Part shown: piece after piece, positions 19,789 through 31,269 of the stretch
Numbering within the stretch: position 1 is the first letter of the stretch
How the letters are laid out: each line of letters opens with the position of its first letter
Source of the DNA: Leptospira kemamanensis
GTDB lineage: Bacteria > Spirochaetota > Leptospiria > Leptospirales > Leptospiraceae
Reading direction: 5' to 3'
DNA: 64,000 bases
Assembly (NCBI RefSeq): GCF_004769665.1
Contig: NZ_RQGG01000043.1
Coordinates: forward strand, 124,001-188,000
Program-made: the position numbers and the translations under genes
Notes under the pieces: model-generated
Told to the model about the DNA's origin: nothing
The model's database searches: none
What the model saw: only the letters and a program-made list of their open reading frames with translations

Positions 19789-20817
19789 TTATCTTAAATT
19801 CAATGTTTCACGAGCGAATCGGAGAACTTTTTTCGATAATAACGCATCTCTCGCAATTTGGTAACCAGAAGGAATGTCTTTTACTGCACCGAGTAAAAAT
19901 AAGGAAACTCCGGCGTTCAGTGCGACCATGGCTGTTCCCCCTGTTGGCCCTTGTGGGTCAAGGACAGCACGAAAGAGTGATTCCGCCCCTTCTTTAGAAG
20001 AAGAGAACACTGTATTTCGATCCAGTTCACTCGCTTGCAACTGGAGTTCCTTCGGATCAAAACTGAGTTCTTTTGTGGTCTTTCCATCAAAATAAGCAAA
20101 ATCAGTCGTTTCAAAAATGGAAAACTCATCCAGACCATCCTGGGAGTGGCAAACGAGGGCTCCTTTTGCCCCTAATTTCGCCAAAATTTCCACCATTGGC
20201 AAACACAAAGAACGGTCATACACTCCCACAATCTGGTGTGTGGGAGAAAAGGGATTGGAAAGTGGTCCAATCAAATTGAAAAATGTGCGAAAACCCAGTG
20301 CCGTCCTTACGGGACCCGCGTATTTCATGGCTGGGTGCCAGGAAGGCGCAAACAAAAACACAAACCCAGTCCGCAGAAACTCAGCTTCACATGTTTCGTG
20401 AGTTCGTTCCAAAGGATAACCTAAGCCAGAGAGGATATCAGAACTTCCCGAAAGCGAAGAAACCGAACGATTCCCATGTTTTGCCACTTTGTGACCAAGG
20501 CTTGCTAGAGTGAGAGCAGACAATGTGGAAACATTCAATGTTCCCTTGCCATCTCCTCCCGTCCCACAAGTGTCCAAAAAATCAAAACCAAAATTGGTTT
20601 TCGGTTGGATGGCGTGGTTACGCATAGCACGCACAAATCCGTACAATTCGTCCGTTGTTTCCCCTTTCATTTTCATGGCAGTGAGAAAGGACGCAAGAAC
20701 AGGTTCTGTCACTTTGCCATCCATCACTTCATTTAAAAAGTACTCGGCATGGGTATCCACCAAATGATGCCCAGACACCACTTGGCCAAGGATTTCTTTA
20801 ACTGTGAGAGCGGTCAT
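19789..20817 (-). CDS. trpD: Anthranilate phosphoribosyltransferase TrpD
   Basis: TrpD joins anthranilate and PRPP in tryptophan synthesis. Key motifs are present: FLDTCGTGGDGKGTLNVSTLSALTLASLGHKVAKHGNRSVSS (read in parts: DTCGTGGDG binds PRPP, KHGNRSVSS is the family signature), LFAPSWHPAMKY and RTALGFRTFFNLIGPLSNP. The length of 342 is normal. No other trp gene is near; it sits between pgsA and yajC. The start ATG at 20817 lies 20 bases inside pgsA, so translation is probably coupled. Confidence 0.95.
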   Translation of the reverse strand: MTALTVKEILGQVVSGHHLVDTHAEYFLNEVMDGKVTEPVLASFLTAMKMKGETTDELYGFVRAMRNHAIQPKTNFGFDFLDTCGTGGDGKGTLNVSTLSALTLASLGHKVAKHGNRSVSSLSGSSDILSGLGYPLERTHETCEAEFLRTGFVFLFAPSWHPAMKYAGPVRTALGFRTFFNLIGPLSNPFSPTHQIVGVYDRSLCLPMVEILAKLGAKGALVCHSQDGLDEFSIFETTDFAYFDGKTTKELSFDPKELQLQASELDRNTVFSSSKEGAESLFRAVLDPQGPTGGTAMVALNAGVSLFLLGAVKDIPSGYQIARDALLSKKVLRFARETLNLR

Positions 20818-21556
20818 AAAATATCCTTTTTAAATTCGAAAAGGTTAACAATTGATAGTTGGTAAAAATATAACGTAATCCAGAGATCACCGTGATTAGC
20901 GTGGTAAATAACATTCCAAAATAAGGAACAAAGGAAGCGATAGAATCAAATATATCTTTCCAACTTACAGTTTCAGAGGTTTTCACCATCGTATAAAACT
21001 CATTGGCATTTTGAGATGCCACTTCAAAGGTAGAATACCCAGCAAGTTTTCCCATGGCATAGGTTTCGTTGATCATCGCACGGCGTTTTCCGGAGATCAG
21101 CATAAACACCACAAGGATGATGAGGATCGCTCCCATTTGGAATGCTGTTTTGACCTTTCCCATCATGGTCGTGCGAAGGCTATTTCCAGAACGAACCGCA
21201 ATGTAACGAAGAAAGGTGATGAGCATATCTCGCCCGACGATGAGAACCACCATCCATACTTCAATGGGTTCGTGGATAAACAAAAAGGTAACAAAACAGC
21301 CGATGACTAAAAATTTATCAGCAAGTGGATCGAGGAATTTTCCAAACTCTGTTTGTTGGTTCCATTTTCTTGCCAGATACCCATCCACTAAATCAGTAAG
21401 TGATGCGAGTGCAAATAGTACAAAGGCAAAAATTTGGTATTCCCATTCTTTTTGGAATAAGGCAAAGATAAAAAACGGTAATGCCAGTACACGGAGTACG
21501 GTGAGTAAATTAGGAATATTGGCTATGGTTTTCCAATCTTCCACTAAACCACCCAA
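20798..21556 (-). CDS. pgsA: CDP-diacylglycerol-glycerol-3-phosphate 3-phosphatidyltransferase PgsA
   Basis: PgsA makes phosphatidylglycerol phosphate. It is a CDP-alcohol phosphatidyltransferase: the signature DxxDGxxARxxxxxxxFGxxxDxxxD is seen as DLVDGYLARKWNQQTEFGKFLDPLADK near residues 58-84. NIPNLLTVLRVLALP at the start is typical. It has about five membrane helices and is longer than usual (about 250 against 180-200), because of an insert around residues 165-210 rich in M, N and E. The frame opens with a TTG at 21556; an in-frame GTG at 21544, overlapping the rimO stop by one base, is an equally plausible start. Confidence 0.93.
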   Translation of the reverse strand: MGGLVEDWKTIANIPNLLTVLRVLALPFFIFALFQKEWEYQIFAFVLFALASLTDLVDGYLARKWNQQTEFGKFLDPLADKFLVIGCFVTFLFIHEPIEVWMVVLIVGRDMLITFLRYIAVRSGNSLRTTMMGKVKTAFQMGAILIILVVFMLISGKRRAMINETYAMGKLAGYSTFEVASQNANEFYTMVKTSETVSWKDIFDSIASFVPYFGMLFTTLITVISGLRYIFTNYQLLTFSNLKRIFYDRSHS

Positions 21557-22890
21557 GTCCCTGACATATCGAGTTCATAAAAAGAATCCACTCTTACCTT
21601 ACCAAATTGGCCGACTTTTAGACCCACCTCTTCCACGTACACCACTTCATCAATCTCTGGTGCATCTTGGAGGCGACGAACAATCGCTCCTTCCTCTAAC
21701 ACTTCATCCACGACACATGGGTAGGTTTTCCCAATTCGGTTTTGGTGGATGGTCTTGAGAGTCCCAAGGTAAGCTTCCCGCACAAGGTTCACACGGCGGG
21801 CAATTTCTTTGTCTTTCAGTTGCCCTTCCATAGTTGCCCCTTTGGTTCCTTCTTGTGGGGAATAAGGAAAAAGGTTTACCTTTTCTGGTTTTACATCTTC
21901 CACAAAGCGAATGATCTCTTCCACGTCTTCCATGGTTTCCCCAGGAAACCCTAAAATAAACGAAGTGCGGATTTCTAAATCAGGACGGATGTCCCTTGCT
22001 TTTTGGAATAAGGATTTAAAGAATTCATAATCACCCGTGCGGTTCATGGATTTTAAAACGGATTTGGAAACATGTTGTAAGGGGCTTTCCAAATACGGGG
22101 CAATTTTAGAAATTTCTCTGTACAAATCTAGTAACTTTTCTGTTTTTTTATCAGGATACAGATAGAGGAGTCGTAAGATCTCAAGTCCTTCTACAGCTGC
22201 CACAGACCGAACCAAATCCATCAGTTTGTCTGTGTCTTTGCCATAAAACACTGTGTCTTGGGAAACTAAGCAGATCTCTTTGGAACCCGCTTTGACAGCA
22301 AGCCTCGTTTGTTCGAGGACATCTGTGATTTCTGTGTCTCTGTATTTCCCACGTAAATTGGGAATGATACAAAAATGGCAACCACGGTTACAACCGTCAG
22401 AAATTTTTACATAGGAATAAGGTTTCGAATAGTTTTCGATGCCTTTGGAGGTTTTCAGTCTTTCGAGAAGGTCTTCGTTGAATTCAGTTAGGTCTTTAAA
22501 ATCGAGAGGGAAATGGGAACGTAAAATTTCACCAGCTTTGTCATACTTACCTGTTCCGAAATGTAAATCCACTTCAGGAAGGTCAGCGGAAATTTCCTTT
22601 CCAGCCCGTTCTGCAAAACAACCCACAACCACTAACTTTTGTTTGTTCTTTTTCTTCACATCGATGGAATCAAGGATGGTTTGGATGGTTTCCTTGGTAG
22701 CATCTTGGATAAACGTACAAGTATTTACCAAATGAAAATCACTGGCTTCTGGGTCTGCGGCAGGGAGTAGTCCTTCTTTGAGTAAGGACTGGTGCATCGC
22801 CATGGAGTCGACAGTGTTTTTTGGACAACCAAGAGTCGTAATAAAAAACGACTTTGGTGTCTCAATGGTTTTGTCTTTGGTCTTTGGCAT
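21544..22890 (-). CDS. rimO: Ribosomal protein S12 methylthiotransferase RimO
   Basis: RimO is a radical SAM enzyme with two iron-sulfur clusters that methylthiolates S12. The N-terminal UPF0004 domain has three cysteines (TTLGCPKNTVDS, VNTCTFI, VVGCFAE). The radical SAM motif CNRGCHFCIIP is near residue 167, and a C-terminal TRAM domain ends the protein. GCPKN and SDGCNRGCHFC place it with RimO rather than MiaB. Its ATG at 22890 overlaps the rodZ stop by one base. Confidence 0.95.
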   Translation of the reverse strand: MPKTKDKTIETPKSFFITTLGCPKNTVDSMAMHQSLLKEGLLPAADPEASDFHLVNTCTFIQDATKETIQTILDSIDVKKKNKQKLVVVGCFAERAGKEISADLPEVDLHFGTGKYDKAGEILRSHFPLDFKDLTEFNEDLLERLKTSKGIENYSKPYSYVKISDGCNRGCHFCIIPNLRGKYRDTEITDVLEQTRLAVKAGSKEICLVSQDTVFYGKDTDKLMDLVRSVAAVEGLEILRLLYLYPDKKTEKLLDLYREISKIAPYLESPLQHVSKSVLKSMNRTGDYEFFKSLFQKARDIRPDLEIRTSFILGFPGETMEDVEEIIRFVEDVKPEKVNLFPYSPQEGTKGATMEGQLKDKEIARRVNLVREAYLGTLKTIHQNRIGKTYPCVVDEVLEEGAIVRRLQDAPEIDEVVYVEEVGLKVGQFGKVRVDSFYELDMSGTWVV

Positions 22891-23990
22891 TATTCGCCTA
22901 ACTCTCCAATGATGGACTGTGTGGAGTCGTAAGGATTTGGTTTGCGGATAAAGATTTTTTTCACAAGTTTTCCTGGTTTTCCAAGAACCACTCTTTCTTT
23001 TCCGTTTTGTACCATCTCCACTGCACCACCATCCCCCACTTTGATCTCAAGTCTGTCACGAGCTTCTAAGTGTTTCACTTCGCCAGCAGAAACAAGACCC
23101 CGTTCACCCATTTGACCATCTAACACGAATTCAACGTAACTAGGTTTGGAGAAAAATAAGGTCACTTGGATCGGAACATCACCCACTGGAGATTTCACAG
23201 CGACCCCTTCTCGTTCCTCTTTTAAAGTCACAAGAACCTTTGCCGATTTTTCTGTGACTGCTTGCGTTACCACACGGATGTCACGGCGGAGAGACGAGAG
23301 TTCTTCAATTTTATAAGAAAGGATGGTTTCTTCCCCTTCTGCTGTTTGGAAAAAATACACATTCTTTTCAGGGAAAATATTAAATCCTAGGTTTGCTTTT
23401 CCATTGGAAACACCTTTGATGAACATCTTACACTGTTGGTTGTTCACACTAAAACTCACACCACGATCTTCTGTGAGGATAAAAGGTACACTTGCATTTT
23501 CAGGAACACTTTGGTTCACAAAGTTAATGCCAGAAGGAATATCGGAACTGTTGGAAGGCTCAACACTTTGGCTTACTTCTGTGTTGTCATCATCCATGGA
23601 AACAGAACCAGAATCTTCAAAACTGATATAGATGATATATGCCGAGATCACAAACAAAAAGAGAGAAACAAGGCTTATGATTTTATTACGATCTAAACTA
23701 AAGGGAGTGGTTGTAGGTCGAGTGAGTTCTTCGAGTGGTGCTTGTGATTCTTCAATTTGTTCCCCACGGTATAAATTGAGTAACATAGCAGTGTCTAATT
23801 TTAAGTAACTGGCATAGTTTTTTAAAAAACCAAGAGCAAAGGTTTCTGCTGGGAACTGAGAATAATCTTCTGTTTCTAATGCGATGATGTATTTGGCCGC
23901 AATATTTGTTTCTTTTGCGACATCTTTCACAGAAAGTTTTTTGTCTTCTCTTGCTTCTCTTAGGATCTGACCAACTCGTTTTGTATTCAA
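22890..23990 (-). CDS. RodZ-like cytoskeletal membrane protein (HTH, TM, DUF4115)
   Basis: A RodZ-type protein linking the MreB cytoskeleton to the wall machinery. The N-terminal 80 residues are an HTH_25 domain ([25 protein letters not shown], then [15 protein letters not shown]). A single membrane helix is at about residues 103-122 ([19 protein letters not shown]). A periplasmic region ends with a DUF4115-like beta domain ([18 protein letters not shown]). The start codon at 23990 is TTG, with GGAG six bases upstream. It lies between lolA and rimO in a cell-envelope gene chain. Confidence 0.85.
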   Translation of the reverse strand: MNTKRVGQILREAREDKKLSVKDVAKETNIAAKYIIALETEDYSQFPAETFALGFLKNYASYLKLDTAMLLNLYRGEQIEESQAPLEELTRPTTTPFSLDRNKIISLVSLFLFVISAYIIYISFEDSGSVSMDDDNTEVSQSVEPSNSSDIPSGINFVNQSVPENASVPFILTEDRGVSFSVNNQQCKMFIKGVSNGKANLGFNIFPEKNVYFFQTAEGEETILSYKIEELSSLRRDIRVVTQAVTEKSAKVLVTLKEEREGVAVKSPVGDVPIQVTLFFSKPSYVEFVLDGQMGERGLVSAGEVKHLEARDRLEIKVGDGGAVEMVQNGKERVVLGKPGKLVKKIFIRKPNPYDSTQSIIGELGE

Positions 23991-24008
23991 AATGAACTCC
24001 TCTTAGGT

Positions 24009-24710
24009 TTAGTTCTCAGAGACAAGTGGGTTGTTGACAATTTTAGCGTTCCCGCTCATATGAAAATTGAAAACACCATCTTGGATATCTTCCGAAAAAT
24101 TAATGTTAGAAAATGAAATCGTTGTGACTTTACCACGACCATCTGTCGCGACTGCTTTTTTGATGAGGTACGATTCAGAATCCACAAATAGTTTCATCTT
24201 TTCGAACCCACCAATTTTTTCCCTTTGGTCTAAATCGAGAACAAAGTATTTGGTTGCATCACCCATAGAACGAGGTTGTTCAATGGTATCAAATTTATAA
24301 TGGTATTTTCGAAAGAGTCGGTTTAACCCTTCCGGGCTATTGGTTGTAAAGATAGGACCTGAGGAATTTTTGCGATCGAGTGTGAGGTCTTGTTTTCCCA
24401 CAGCACCTAACCGTTTGATAAAGATATGAAGTGTTTTTCCATCGGAAACAATTTCGTCCCCTTCTGGTTCCGCAAAATTATAACGAATTTTTCCAGGACG
24501 TTTGTAAAAACATTTCCCACGCATTTGTTTTTCTTTTTTGTTGTCTTCCGTTTTGATGAGAAAATCAGCGGAATACGAATTGATTTCGCTGAAGTTTTTT
24601 TTGATCTTTTTGACAACTTCAGAAGGGGAATGCCAATTGTGAGCCGGACTTGTTTGGGCCTCCAAAGAAACTCCCAAAACAAGTAACAAAAATCCGATCC
24701 ATACTTTCAT
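24009..24710 (-). CDS. lolA: Outer membrane lipoprotein carrier LolA
   Basis: LolA is the periplasmic chaperone that carries lipoproteins to the outer membrane. It has a signal peptide ([19 protein letters not shown]) and the family pattern [59 protein letters not shown] (in parts) and [35 protein letters not shown]. The open frame runs to 24803, but ATG 24710 is where the signal peptide begins, so I choose it (233 residues). It follows ftsK by 40 bases. This fits the lipoprotein-rich surface of leptospires. Confidence 0.92.
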   Translation of the reverse strand: MKVWIGFLLLVLGVSLEAQTSPAHNWHSPSEVVKKIKKNFSEINSYSADFLIKTEDNKKEKQMRGKCFYKRPGKIRYNFAEPEGDEIVSDGKTLHIFIKRLGAVGKQDLTLDRKNSSGPIFTTNSPEGLNRLFRKYHYKFDTIEQPRSMGDATKYFVLDLDQREKIGGFEKMKLFVDSESYLIKKAVATDGRGKVTTISFSNINFSEDIQDGVFNFHMSGNAKIVNNPLVSEN

Positions 24711-24750
24711 AGATTCCCAGTTTTTCAGACAAACTTCTCTTGTCGATGAT

Positions 24751-27700
24751 TTACGCTGAACGTAAGATTTCCCGAGGTTTTGCCCCGACTTGCGGGGAAA
24801 CATAACCCCTCATTTCCATAAGTTCCATAAGCCTTGCCGCTTTGTTGTATCCGATCCGCATCCTTCGCTGCAAGTAGCTTGCACTGGCCTTTTTTTCTGT
24901 GACAACAATGTTCCATGCTTCATCGAAGAGTTCTTCGTCCTCATCAGAGGCCATTTCGATATTCGTTTCATCGTCCCAGTTCATTTCCACGTAGGCAGGT
25001 GCCCCTTGTTTTTTGGCCTCTTCCACGATGGAATCAATTTCTTTCTCTTCAATGTAAGGAGCTTGGATTCGCATGAGGTCACTCGATGTAGGAGATCGGT
25101 ACAAAAAGTCCCCTTTTCCGAGGAGAGTTTCCGCCCCACTCGTATCGAGAATGGTGCGTGAGTCCGTTTTTTGTGCGACTTGGAAAGCAACCCTTGCTGG
25201 GCAGTTTGCTTTGATGACCCCTGTGATCACATCCACTGACGGCCTTTGGGTTGCCATGACGAGGTGGATTCCCACTGCTCTTGCTTTTTGGGAAATACGT
25301 TGGATTTGTTCTTCTAAGTCTTTGCCCGAAACCATCATGAGGTCCGCAAGCTCATCAATGAAAATCACAATGTAAGGGAGTTTTTGGAATCCCTTCGCGT
25401 GGGCATACTCATCCACTTTTTCATTAAAACTTTTGAAGTCCCTACTTTTCAATTGGGAGATCATTTGGTAACGACTCTCCATTTCTTGGATCGCCCAGGA
25501 AAGTGCCTTCGTTGCTTTTTTTGGATCCGTGATCACTGGCATAAGAAGGTGTGGGATTCCTTCGTAGAGTGTCATCTCGACCATCTTTGGATCGATCATA
25601 ATGAATCGAACTTCTTCAGGAGAACGAGTGCAGATAAGGCTCGTGATCATCGCATTGATACTCACTGACTTTCCGGATCCCGTTGTCCCTGCAACAAGTA
25701 AGTGAGGGAGTTTTGCGATATCAATCATCACCAGTTTTCCTGAAATATCCTTTCCAATACAAATGGATAAGTCTTTTGCTTTTTGTTGCAGGATCGTGTC
25801 TTTTAAAATCTCAGATAAAAACACATCTTCTCTCACACGATTCGGAACTTCGATTCCAATCGACGCCTTACCTGGGATAGGTGCTACAATCCGAATGTTT
25901 TTCACTTCAAGGTAAGCCCTGATCTCATCTGACAAGGACACAATTCGGTTCAGTTTGATCCCATTCGGAATGGTGATTTCGTAACGAGTGATGATCGGAC
26001 CTCGTTCTTTGGTTATGACTTTAGATTCAATCCCGAAATGGCCTGTTGACTCTTCGATTTTTTTGGCGATCAGGTCGAGTTCCGAATCATTTTTTAAGAT
26101 ATTGGCGACAGGAACTTGGTGAGACGCAAGGAGTCTTGGAGAAATATAATATTTCCCTTTTTTCAATTTTGGTTTTGGCACCATGGAACCAAACATCAGT
26201 TCTTGTTCGGTTTTGGTTTCCTTCGGCGCTTGTTTTTTCTTACCAAAATTTCCCGCACTCAAATTGGAACGAACGAGTGGCGAAGATTCTTCCACGGCCA
26301 AAGTTTCCAAAGTCTCTTCTTCCAATTCTCCTTCGGAATCTGAATCGAATTCTCTATCGCCCTTTGTTTCCTCCCACTCTTCTGATTCCAAACCAGTTTC
26401 TTCCACAAGAGACAATCGAACCGATTCCGGGATAGGAATGGTAAGGGATCCAAGAGTTTTGCCATTGCCAGTGTGCTTTGTTTTCTGTTCTTCATCTAAC
26501 AAGTCTGATTCGGTCCACTGGTCTCTAGCTTCTACTGATTCCGGAGATTCTACTTCCTCCCAATCCTCTTCGTTCGCGTTGTCATCAAAATCGGAAAACC
26601 CATTTCGATCCGAAAAAGAAGATTCGAATTCAGATGGAGCCGGTTCATTCCATCCGAATCCTCTGCCTTTGGCACGGGACAAACCATCTTCTAAACCTGG
26701 TCTCATTGGTTCTAATTTAGGAAGTTCCAAGTCGGCAAGGGATACTGGTTTCTCTAATTTTGGTTTCCATTTTGCTTCCGGAAACTGAAAGAGGATTTTG
26801 GATTCACGAACTGCATCTGCATTTTGGGAAAAGGAAGGATCCTCTTCCCCTCTTTCGTTTAACTCACGTTTATCGACAAGTTGTAATTTGGAATGAGATT
26901 GTATAGAACTGTTTGCCTCACTTCGTAAAGTGGTCCTCTGTTTTTGGAACCGAAAGACATTGCCTGACGCATCAAAAAATCCTTCAAACTGTTTGGCGTT
27001 TTGGAAAACGACTGCCTGTGGTTTCGATTTTTCTTTGGATTGGAATTCACGTGAATTAACGTTTCCGTTTTTTTCCTCTTCCAAAAATCGATTGGAGGAA
27101 GGAAATTCCATCTGAAAACGCGAATCGTTTCCCGTATCCTTTGCGACAACATTCCAAAAATGATGAGCTAACTCATCTTTTGATTCCTCGGATGTTTGGA
27201 TCTGAAACCATTCTTTTTGTTTTACTTCCGCTTCGGGTGCACGGCGAGTTGACACCACTGATTCCATAAAGGAAGGAAGTTTGAAATGAGGGAATTCCTT
27301 TCGTCCTCCCATGAAGTGGTAGAGTTTTTCGGATACCGAGTGGATGGTGGAAAAGGTATAAGACCAAGCTCCGTCTTCGAGCCAAATCACAGCAAAGTAC
27401 AAATACAAAAAAAAGACAACAAGCACACGACCCGTTTCCCCAAAGAGATACGAAAAGATCCATGAGAAAAATTGGCCAAAGATCCCACCACTATCTCCCA
27501 CATGGCCCATCGGAGTTTCGAGAAGGTTCAAACTCACAGTTGTCGCAATGAGAAAAATAGGGAAAAATAAAGCCTTACTTAAGACATCAAAGTCTGGGTT
27601 CCGTAAGGAAAGGACACCTAAGAGTAATACAAACCCAGCCAGTAAAAAGGAAGTTTTTCCGAAGAGGTAAAAAAGGGTCAAAGCAATGTAATGCCCAAGC

Positions 27701-27849
27701 CTTCCAAACCAATTGAAAAGCGACCCATCCTCTCCTTCTTGGAAGGAAAAAAGGGATAACAGTAAAAAGATTCCAGAAAATACAAATAAATATGGGAGGA
27801 AATCCTTTCTAGGCAAGGTCCATCCCCATACGGATTTTTTAGGGTCCAT
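24751..27849 (-). CDS. ftsK: DNA translocase FtsK/SpoIIIE
   Basis: FtsK pumps chromosome ends through the division septum. The N-terminal part has four membrane helices (about residues 15-185). A long, acidic, Glu/Ser/Asp-rich linker of about 370 residues follows. The motor domain begins near residue 560 with [30 protein letters not shown] (in parts); Walker A is [15 protein letters not shown], Walker [14 protein letters not shown], then [17 protein letters not shown]. The C-terminal gamma domain ([25 protein letters not shown]) should bind KOPS-like sites. It begins at ATG 27849 and heads the long minus-strand run. Confidence 0.96.
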   Translation of the reverse strand: MDPKKSVWGWTLPRKDFLPYLFVFSGIFLLLSLFSFQEGEDGSLFNWFGRLGHYIALTLFYLFGKTSFLLAGFVLLLGVLSLRNPDFDVLSKALFFPIFLIATTVSLNLLETPMGHVGDSGGIFGQFFSWIFSYLFGETGRVLVVFFLYLYFAVIWLEDGAWSYTFSTIHSVSEKLYHFMGGRKEFPHFKLPSFMESVVSTRRAPEAEVKQKEWFQIQTSEESKDELAHHFWNVVAKDTGNDSRFQMEFPSSNRFLEEEKNGNVNSREFQSKEKSKPQAVVFQNAKQFEGFFDASGNVFRFQKQRTTLRSEANSSIQSHSKLQLVDKRELNERGEEDPSFSQNADAVRESKILFQFPEAKWKPKLEKPVSLADLELPKLEPMRPGLEDGLSRAKGRGFGWNEPAPSEFESSFSDRNGFSDFDDNANEEDWEEVESPESVEARDQWTESDLLDEEQKTKHTGNGKTLGSLTIPIPESVRLSLVEETGLESEEWEETKGDREFDSDSEGELEEETLETLAVEESSPLVRSNLSAGNFGKKKQAPKETKTEQELMFGSMVPKPKLKKGKYYISPRLLASHQVPVANILKNDSELDLIAKKIEESTGHFGIESKVITKERGPIITRYEITIPNGIKLNRIVSLSDEIRAYLEVKNIRIVAPIPGKASIGIEVPNRVREDVFLSEILKDTILQQKAKDLSICIGKDISGKLVMIDIAKLPHLLVAGTTGSGKSVSINAMITSLICTRSPEEVRFIMIDPKMVEMTLYEGIPHLLMPVITDPKKATKALSWAIQEMESRYQMISQLKSRDFKSFNEKVDEYAHAKGFQKLPYIVIFIDELADLMMVSGKDLEEQIQRISQKARAVGIHLVMATQRPSVDVITGVIKANCPARVAFQVAQKTDSRTILDTSGAETLLGKGDFLYRSPTSSDLMRIQAPYIEEKEIDSIVEEAKKQGAPAYVEMNWDDETNIEMASDEDEELFDEAWNIVVTEKKASASYLQRRMRIGYNKAARLMELMEMRGYVSPQVGAKPREILRSA

Positions 27850-27926
27850 ACGGGAAATATCGGACGGTTTCGAGACATAGACAGAAAAAATTTGGAAGCC
27901 AGAAGCGCTTTCTTTTCTGTCAGGAT

Positions 27927-28424
27927 TTACCCTTTGAAGTTCGTAAAATTGGCGTCAAAATTGAAATTGGCATTGCGGATGGCGGCCATCACTTCCTGCA
28001 AATCGTCCTTTTTTTTGCCCACCACACGCACCGAATCCCCTTGGATGGTCGCATGGACTTTTAATTTTTGGTCTTTGATGAGGGTTGTGATTTGTTTTGT
28101 TTGTTCTTTGTCCAAACCATTTTGGATTTTCACCTTCATCCGAACGGTTTGTCCTGTGGCAGATTCCACTTTAGAATCAAAATCGAAGGCTTTTAGACTG
28201 ATGCCTCGTTTCGCCATTTTGGTCGTGAGGACATCAATCACCTGTTTCAATTTGATTTCGTTTTCGGAGGTCAATACCAATTGGTCGTCCGTGATTTTGA
28301 TTTCGGAATTGGATCCTTTAAAATCAAAACGAGTTTGGATCTCGGTCATTGCCTGCGAGACCGCATTTTGCAATTCGGGACGATCGAGTTTTGATACAAT
28401 GTCAAAGGAAGGGTCTTGAGCCAT
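27927..28424 (-). CDS. YajQ-family nucleotide-binding protein (UPF0234)
   Basis: A 165-residue protein of the YajQ family, members of which bind cyclic di-GMP or other nucleotides in some bacteria. It matches the family along its whole length: PSFDIVSKLDRPELQNAVSQAMTEIQTRFDFKGS near the start (in parts), KMAKRGISLKAFDFD in the centre and the C-terminal IQGDSVRVVGKKKDDLQEVMAAIRNANF. It lies between alaS and ftsK; its start ATG is 36 bases after the alaS stop. Ligand and role in this organism are unknown. Confidence 0.93.
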   Translation of the reverse strand: MAQDPSFDIVSKLDRPELQNAVSQAMTEIQTRFDFKGSNSEIKITDDQLVLTSENEIKLKQVIDVLTTKMAKRGISLKAFDFDSKVESATGQTVRMKVKIQNGLDKEQTKQITTLIKDQKLKVHATIQGDSVRVVGKKKDDLQEVMAAIRNANFNFDANFTNFKG

Positions 28425-28460
28425 TTTGATTCTCCTATTCTAATTCCTAAAAATTGAAAT

Positions 28461-31220
28461 TTACGATAATTTTGTTTTGGCAAGGGACAGAGCAAACTCT
28501 AAGGATTTGGCCACAAATTCTGGTTTTTTACCACCACCTTGTGCCATATCAGGTCGTCCCCCACCTTTTCCATCTAACATCACTAAGGTTTCTTTTAACA
28601 TTTCACCACAGTGGATGCCTTTCTCATTCAAAACCTTATTACACATAAAGACAAGGGTACTGGATTCCCCTTCTGTGGTTCCAAACAAACAAAGGATCTC
28701 TGGTTCCTTTGCCTTGAGGGAATCTGCCAAATCTTTTAGAGCTTTTGCATCGACAGAAGGAAATACTTCTGTGACCACTTTGCCTTTGGCAAACTGATGT
28801 GCCTTTTGTAAGAGACCATCCACAAGTTCTGGGTTCATTTGGAACTTTTGTTGTTCCAATTTCTTTTTTGCCTTAAAGAGCGAAGATGATTTTTCTTCGA
28901 GTTCCGTTTCCAATGTTTCTCTGAGTTTACGAAGACTTGCCACGGCTGTTTTCCCATCCTTTAAAAAGATGGATTGTAAACCTTCTGGAGATGGAACTTC
29001 TTTTGTGATTCCAAATTCTTTCAAATCACCAAACGCCTCTTTGGCGAAAAGGTTATGTGTTTCGATTTTAGATGCTAAGGTCTGGAATTGGTGTAAAAAA
29101 TAAGAGACAACTGATTCTCCGCAAATGGCTTCAATCCGTCTATTTCCAGCGCCAGGACTCCCTTCTTTTACGATCGCAAAAAATCCAATTTCTTTGGTGT
29201 TTGTTACATGGGTTCCCCCACAGAATTCCTTGGATTTTTCACCCATCGAAACTACACGCACAAGGCTTCCATACTTTTCATCAAACATGGAAAGAGCCCC
29301 TGATTCTTTGGCTTGGTTTAAGTCCAAAACTTCTGTTTTAACAGGAATATTGGCACTCACGGCTTCGTTTACATCTGATTCAATTTGAATGATCTCTTCC
29401 GGAGATAAGGCTTTGGGATGAGAAAAATCAAAACGAAGGTAATCTGCCGAAACAATGGAACCTTTTTGGGTGACATGCGTTCCTAAAATTCTTCGGAGTG
29501 CCCCGTTTAACAAGTGTGTACCGGAGTGGTGGTTGGCAAGGTTTTGCCTACGTTCGACTTCAATCTCCGCTTCGACCATATCCCCAACGGAGATACTTCC
29601 CTTTAACACCATCCCCATATGTAGGAAGGTATCATTTTCTTTTTGGGTGTCTTGGACTTGGAATTGGAAACCTTCTTTTTTGAAGTAACCAGTATCTCCA
29701 ATTTGCCCACCACCTTCTGCATAAAAAGGTGTTTTGTCGAGAACGATGACAACCTCTTCCCCTTGTTTGGCGGAATTGACAGACTTTCCATCCACAAAAA
29801 GATACAAAATTTTACCCGTTGCTTTGGATTCCGTATACCCTAAAAATTCTGTTTTTAATTCGGGAGAAGCGGAAAGTCCAGTGAGGTATTGGATTTTTTT
29901 CCCTTTCCAACTCGCACGAGATAAATCGCGATCTTTTTCGAGTTCTCCTTCAAAACCTTTGTCATCAAAGCTAAACCCACGGTCTTCCACAAGTTCCTTT
30001 GTCATCTCGCGAGGGAAACCGTATGTGGAATACAATCGAAAACCTTCTTTTCCTGTCACAAGTGTTTGTTTGTTTGCCATTAGATGAGAAAGTAAAGATT
30101 CTAATTCTTCGAGTCCCACTTCTAACGTGTGAAGGAAAAGTTCTTCTTCTTTTTTTAATATGGATTCAATGTCTTTTGCTTTGTCTTTTAATTCTGGGTA
30201 ACGAGCCACATACAAATCTTTTAAAGTGCCAACAAGTTTGTATAAAAAAGGTTCATGGATTCCAATTTTTCTCGCAAAAAGTGAGGCACGTCTAATCAAG
30301 CGGCGGATCACATAACCACGTCCTGTGCGGTCTGGGAAAATTCCATCTCCGAGAGAAAAAAAGACAGAACGCGAATGGTCCGTTATCACACGAAACGATT
30401 GTTTTGTGGACTCATTATATTGAAAACCCGATAGTGATTCTATTTTTTGGATGATGGTTTTTAATTCGTCCGTGTCATAAACTGAGTCTACTTCTTGTAA
30501 TAACATGGCAACACGTTCGAGGCCAGATCCAGTATCAATTCCTGTTTGTTTGAGGGGAAGGAGTTCTCCCGAAACCGTTTGGTTAAACTGGTTAAATACT
30601 AAATTCCAATATTCTAAATAACGGTCACAGTCACAACCTGGTTTGCAATTGGGGTTGTTTCCACAAGTAGGTCCCCCTTTTTCAGGGCCTCTGTCCAAAT
30701 ACAATTCCGAACAAGGGCCACAAGCTCCACTGTCTCCAGCCGGTCCCCAAAAATTATCTTTTTTACCCAGGCGTACAATTCGTTCTTCCGGAATTCCCGC
30801 ATCCATCCAGATTTTTTTGGCTTCATCATCATCTAGGTAAATGGTCACCCAAATTTTATCTTTGGGAATTTCTAACTGGTTTAAAGAAAAGTCTAACGCG
30901 TATTCGATGGCTTCTTTTTTAAAATAATCGCCGAAGGAAAAATTTCCTAACATTTCAAAAAACGTACAATGTCGTTCCGTTTTTCCCACCACTTCCAAAT
31001 CGGTAGTGCGAACACATTTTTGAATCGAAGCGGCTCTCGTATAAGGAAGTTCCACCGCTCCTGTAAAGAGGGGTTTGAACTGCACCATACCTGCGGTTGT
31101 GAATAAAAGAGTGGGATCCCCTTTGGGAATGAGGCTAGAAGAAGGCACAATCGTGTGACCTTTCTTTTGAAAGTAATTCGTATACAACCTGGCGATTTCT
31201 TGGACCGTTTTGAACTTCAT
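28461..31220 (-). CDS. alaS: Alanyl-tRNA synthetase AlaS
   Basis: AlaS charges tRNA-Ala and edits mis-acylated serine and glycine. The 919-residue protein has the class II catalytic domain ([22 protein letters not shown], then [17 protein letters not shown]), the editing domain zinc site with HHSGTHLL near residue 580 and CGGTHV near residue 685, and the C-terminal C-Ala domain with [15 protein letters not shown]. It has a cysteine-rich block [14 protein letters not shown], near residue 195, seen in many bacterial AlaS. It begins at ATG 31220. Confidence 0.97.
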   Translation of the reverse strand: MKFKTVQEIARLYTNYFQKKGHTIVPSSSLIPKGDPTLLFTTAGMVQFKPLFTGAVELPYTRAASIQKCVRTTDLEVVGKTERHCTFFEMLGNFSFGDYFKKEAIEYALDFSLNQLEIPKDKIWVTIYLDDDEAKKIWMDAGIPEERIVRLGKKDNFWGPAGDSGACGPCSELYLDRGPEKGGPTCGNNPNCKPGCDCDRYLEYWNLVFNQFNQTVSGELLPLKQTGIDTGSGLERVAMLLQEVDSVYDTDELKTIIQKIESLSGFQYNESTKQSFRVITDHSRSVFFSLGDGIFPDRTGRGYVIRRLIRRASLFARKIGIHEPFLYKLVGTLKDLYVARYPELKDKAKDIESILKKEEELFLHTLEVGLEELESLLSHLMANKQTLVTGKEGFRLYSTYGFPREMTKELVEDRGFSFDDKGFEGELEKDRDLSRASWKGKKIQYLTGLSASPELKTEFLGYTESKATGKILYLFVDGKSVNSAKQGEEVVIVLDKTPFYAEGGGQIGDTGYFKKEGFQFQVQDTQKENDTFLHMGMVLKGSISVGDMVEAEIEVERRQNLANHHSGTHLLNGALRRILGTHVTQKGSIVSADYLRFDFSHPKALSPEEIIQIESDVNEAVSANIPVKTEVLDLNQAKESGALSMFDEKYGSLVRVVSMGEKSKEFCGGTHVTNTKEIGFFAIVKEGSPGAGNRRIEAICGESVVSYFLHQFQTLASKIETHNLFAKEAFGDLKEFGITKEVPSPEGLQSIFLKDGKTAVASLRKLRETLETELEEKSSSLFKAKKKLEQQKFQMNPELVDGLLQKAHQFAKGKVVTEVFPSVDAKALKDLADSLKAKEPEILCLFGTTEGESSTLVFMCNKVLNEKGIHCGEMLKETLVMLDGKGGGRPDMAQGGGKKPEFVAKSLEFALSLAKTKLS

Positions 31221-31269
31221 ACACTTACACGGAAATCGGATTTGCCTTCTAGGGCAAGGAAATTCGAAA

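Noticed and set aside
26183..26788. 201-codon Ser-rich plus-strand frame
   Set aside because: It is the antisense of the acidic FtsK linker; no ribosome site or family features.
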